Part shown: piece by piece, positions 5,212 through 7,285 of the stretch
Layout: each line of letters starts with the position of its first letter
Numbering within the stretch: the stretch's first letter is position 1
Origin: Frankiaceae bacterium
Lineage (GTDB): Bacteria; Actinomycetota; Actinomycetes; Mycobacteriales; SCTD01
Length of the DNA: 7,285 nucleotides
Assembly: GCA_026786045.1 (NCBI GenBank)
Contig: JAJAYV010000453.1
Location: 1 to 7,285 of the forward strand
Reading direction: 5' to 3'
Program-made: the position numbers and the translations under genes
The notes under the pieces: generated by a model
Told to the model about the DNA's origin: nothing
The model's database searches: none
The model's input: only the letters and a program-made list of their open reading frames with translations

Positions 5212-6024
5212 TCAGAACCACCGCTCGAGGACCTGCGCCACGCCGTCGTCGTCGTTGGTGGCCGTCACCTCGTCGACGACCTCGAGCACCTCGGGGTGGG
5301 CGTTGGCCATGCCGACGGCGTGCCCGGCCCAGGCCAGCATCGGCAGGTCGTTCGGCATGTCGCCGAACGCAACGACCTCCCACGCGCCCACGCCGCGCTC
5401 GTCGGCCAGCGAGGCGAGCCCGCTTGCCTTGCTGATGCCGGCCGCACTGATCTCCAGCAGCCCGCCGTCGCTGGAGTGGGTCAGCTCGGCGGCGTCGCCC
5501 ACGCACGCCCGCGCCGCCGCCAGCAGCTCGTCGCTGCCGAGCTCCTCCGAGCGCGCGAGCAGCTTGATGGCGCCCCCGGCCACCATGACCGCGACCTCCT
5601 CGACGGCGACCTGGCCGTTGTCCCACCGGGTTACGTAGACGTGCTCGCGGGCGAAGCCGCCGGGTGTCCCGTCGACCGGTCCCTTCTCCACCGCGAAGGC
5701 GATGCCGGGGATCTCGCGGCGCAGCGCCTCGACGACGTCGAGCGCCGCCTGCGCGTCGAGCAGGTGCGCGCGCACGACCCGCTCGGTGTGCAGGTCGTAG
5801 AGGATCGCGCCGTTGGCACAGACGGCCAGGCCGTGGTGCCCGATCTCGTCGGCCACCAAAGACATCCACCGCGGCGGACGCCCGGTGACCATGACGAACG
5901 TCGTGCCCGCCGCCTCGAGCCGCTCGACGACCTCGACGGTGCGACCGCTGATGCTGCCGTCGCTGCGCACCAGCGTGCCGTCCAGGTCGGTGGCGACCAG
6001 GCGCGGCGCGGACCCGACGGTCAT
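5212..6024 (-). CDS. Cof-type HAD-IIB family phosphatase
   Basis: A 270-residue cytoplasmic HAD-superfamily hydrolase with a type IIB cap, the architecture of sugar-phosphate and cofactor phosphatases such as Cof and YidA. Motif I DLDGT (13-17) gives nucleophile D13 and acid/base D15; motif II is VMVTGR (44-49) with T47; motif III is GISKASGL (196-203) with K199; motif IV GDMPNDLPML (221-230) gives the Mg-binding D222 and D226. The cap occupies roughly residues 80-190. All catalytic residues are present; the substrate cannot be read from sequence. The ATG at 6024 is chosen over longer options because upstream codons lie inside serS and are Arg/Ala-rich nonsense. The start overlaps the serS TGA as ATGA, and an AAGGAG (6041-6036) sits 11 nt upstream, so it is co-transcribed and coupled with serS. 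The functional link with seryl-tRNA synthesis is unknown and may be only positional. Confidence 0.9.
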   Translation of the reverse strand: MTVGSAPRLVATDLDGTLVRSDGSISGRTVEVVERLEAAGTTFVMVTGRPPRWMSLVADEIGHHGLAVCANGAILYDLHTERVVRAHLLDAQAALDVVEALRREIPGIAFAVEKGPVDGTPGGFAREHVYVTRWDNGQVAVEEVAVMVAGGAIKLLARSEELGSDELLAAARACVGDAAELTHSSDGGLLEISAAGISKASGLASLADERGVGAWEVVAFGDMPNDLPMLAWAGHAVGMANAHPEVLEVVDEVTATNDDDGVAQVLERWF

Positions 6025-7277
6025 CGCGGCAGCAGCTCCTTGCGACCGGCGAGGTACGGGCGCAGCGCCTCGGGCACGTGCACCGAGCCGTCGGCGCGCT
6101 GGTGCACCTCGAGCAGGACGGCGATGGTGCGGCCGATGGCGCACAGCGTGCCGTTGAGCGTGGCGACCGGCGCGTTGCCGCTCTCGCCCCGCGTGCGGAT
6201 GCCGAGACGACGCGCCTGGAAGTCCGTGCAGTTGCTGGTCGACGTCAGCTCGAGCCAGCGATCCTGCGATGGCAACCACGCCTCGCAGTCGAACTTGCGG
6301 GCAGCCGACGACCCCAGATCGCCTGCAGCAACGTCGATCACGCGGAACGGCAGCTCGAGCAGGCTGAGGAAGACCCGCTCCATCGCGAGCAGCCGCGCGT
6401 GCTCGCGCTCGGCCTCGGCCGGGTCGACGTAGGAGAACATCTCGACCTTGTCGAACTGGTGCACGCGGATGATGCCGCGGGTGTCCTTGCCGTGGCTGCC
6501 GGCCTCGCGGCGGAAGCAGGAGGAGAAGCCGGCGTAGCGCAGCGGTAGCTCGTCGAGCACCTCGCCGGAGTGGAACGCGGCGAGCGGGACTTCGGAGGTG
6601 CCGACCAGGTAGAGGTCGTCGCCCTCGAGCTTGTAGACCTCGTCGGCGTGGGCGCCGAGGAAGCCGGTGCCCTCCATCGCCTCGGGCCGCACGAGCGCGG
6701 GGGCGATGACCGGGTTGAAGCCGTTCTCCACCGCCTGGCCGATCGCGAGGTTCACCAGCGCGAGCTCGAGCAGCGCGCCCCAGCCGGTGAGGAAGGCGAA
6801 GCGGCTGCCGCTCACCTTCGCGCCGCGCTCGGTGTCGATGGCCCCGAGGGCGGTGCCGAGGTCGAGGTGGTCCTTCACCGCGAAGTCGTACGCCGGGACC
6901 TCACCGACCTGCTCGAGCACGACGTAGTCCTGCTCGCCGCCCTCGGGGACGCCGGCAAGCACGACGTTCGGCACGGCCAGGTGGGCGGCGCGCAGCGCGG
7001 TCTCGGCCTCGGCCTGCGCGGCCTCGGCGGCCTTGACCTCGGTGGACAGCGCCTTGGCCCGCTCCAGCACCGCGGGTCGATCGTCCGCCGACGCCCTCTT
7101 CACGGCCTGCGAGACGTTCTTCGACTCGGCCCTCAGGCCGTCGGCGCGGGTAACGGCGGCACGGCGCGCCTCGTCGGCGGCGAGCAGCGCGGCGACGCGC
7201 CCGGGGTGGGGGCCGCGGGGGGGCGGGGGGGCGCGGGCCCGGGGGGGGTGGTCGCGCCGCCGCTTGAGGGGGGTGAC
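6021..7277 (-). CDS. serS: Seryl-tRNA synthetase, N-terminus corrupted at window edge
   Basis: Class II aminoacyl-tRNA synthetase charging tRNA-Ser (and tRNA-Sec where present). Numbering from 7277, the tRNA-binding coiled coil runs about residues 28-98. The catalytic domain shows motif 1 near GFNPVIAPALVRP (186-198), the TSEVPLAAFH serine/ATP loop (227-236), motif 2 with CFRREAGSHGKDTRGIIRVH (254-273), and motif 3 LNGTLCAIGRTIAVLLE (374-390). The end VPEALRPYLAGRKELL is typical. At 418 residues the length matches actinobacterial SerRS. The first ~27 codons read as Pro/Arg-rich nonsense, yet align without gaps to the family N-terminus (MIDLKLLR..PDRVRASQ), with nearly every mismatch being a G on the plus strand. 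I therefore place the start at 7277, where GTC is probably a miscalled GTG. A GTG at 7283 is also in frame. No upstream region is available. It overlaps the HAD gene by 4 nt. Confidence 0.93.
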   Translation of the reverse strand, partial: VTPLKRRRDHPPRARAPPPPRGPHPGRVAALLAADEARRAAVTRADGLRAESKNVSQAVKRASADDRPAVLERAKALSTEVKAAEAAQAEAETALRAAHLAVPNVVLAGVPEGGEQDYVVLEQVGEVPAYDFAVKDHLDLGTALGAIDTERGAKVSGSRFAFLTGWGALLELALVNLAIGQAVENGFNPVIAPALVRPEAMEGTGFLGAHADEVYKLEGDDLYLVGTSEVPLAAFHSGEVLDELPLRYAGFSSCFRREAGSHGKDTRGIIRVHQFDKVEMFSYVDPAEAEREHARLLAMERVFLSLLELPFRVIDVAAGDLGSSAARKFDCEAWLPSQDRWLELTSTSNCTDFQARRLGIRTRGESGNAPVATLNGTLCAIGRTIAVLLEVHQRADGSVHVPEALRPYLAGRKELLPR

Positions 7278-7285
7278 CCCCACAA
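7200..7285. other. G-rich low-quality sequence end
   Basis: The last ~80 bases contain plus-strand G runs of up to eight and little A or T, unlike the rest of the window. They still align codon by codon with the expected serS 5' end when miscalls to G are allowed. This pattern suggests unsupported base calls at a read or contig end rather than a biological repeat. Confidence 0.65.

Noticed and set aside
4305..5435. A 376-codon plus-strand frame spanning the PLP gene, bpa and the HAD end
   Set aside because: It crosses three recognisable genes in the wrong frame or strand and has no domain pattern.
5296..6432. A 378-codon plus-strand frame opposite the HAD and serS genes
   Set aside because: Both minus-strand genes have intact catalytic motifs; this is antisense shadow.
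7200..7285. G-rich tract considered as a G-quadruplex or a repeat element
   Set aside because: It aligns codon by codon with the expected serS start, so miscalled coding sequence explains it better.

Overview
The window is very GC-rich with G/C-dominated third codon positions. It encodes a Bpa/PafE-type proteasome activator ending in GQYL, so the source is almost certainly a proteasome-bearing actinobacterium; I cannot name the genus. It looks like ordinary chromosome: no mobile element, CRISPR array, tRNA or rRNA gene is visible. The right edge appears to be a low-quality contig or read end with G-biased miscalls.

Layout, left to right. (1) 2-481 (+): the 3' part of an exported-type M15/VanY D-Ala-D-Ala carboxypeptidase. 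(2) 547 to about 745 (+): a small unrecognised gene with a good ribosome binding site but no in-frame stop before it runs into the antisense of its neighbour. (3) 742-1524 (-): a double-hotdog thioesterase-family protein. (4) 1548-2540 (+): a PIG3-type NAD(P)H:quinone oxidoreductase, divergent from the thioesterase across 23 bp that hold a palindromic, probably shared -10 element. (5) 2537-3382 (-) and 3383-4588 (-): an SCO6745-like protein downstream of a PLP-dependent cysteine-desulfurase-like protein, an abutting two-gene unit. (6) 4645-5190 (+): the proteasome activator, divergent from the PLP gene. (7) 5212-6024 (-) and 6021-7277 (-): a Cof-type HAD phosphatase translationally overlapped with serS, whose first ~27 codons are damaged in this sequence.

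Translation signals fall into two groups. The four genes at the heads of divergent pairs (thioesterase, quinone oxidoreductase, PLP protein, bpa) show no usable Shine-Dalgarno sequence. Each has a TANNNT-like or CAGGNT hexamer 6-7 nt before the start codon, as expected for leaderless mRNAs. The small gene at 547 and the operon-internal genes (SCO6745-like, HAD) have purine-rich ribosome binding sites.

The gene order quinone oxidoreductase, PLP aminotransferase-like, bpa resembles the Rv3777-Rv3778c-Rv3780 neighbourhood of Mycobacterium tuberculosis (from memory), so most of the window is probably conserved actinobacterial housekeeping context. I see no convincing new system. The best leads are the symmetrical divergent promoter, the small gene lacking a stop, and the PLP enzyme without the desulfurase cysteine.
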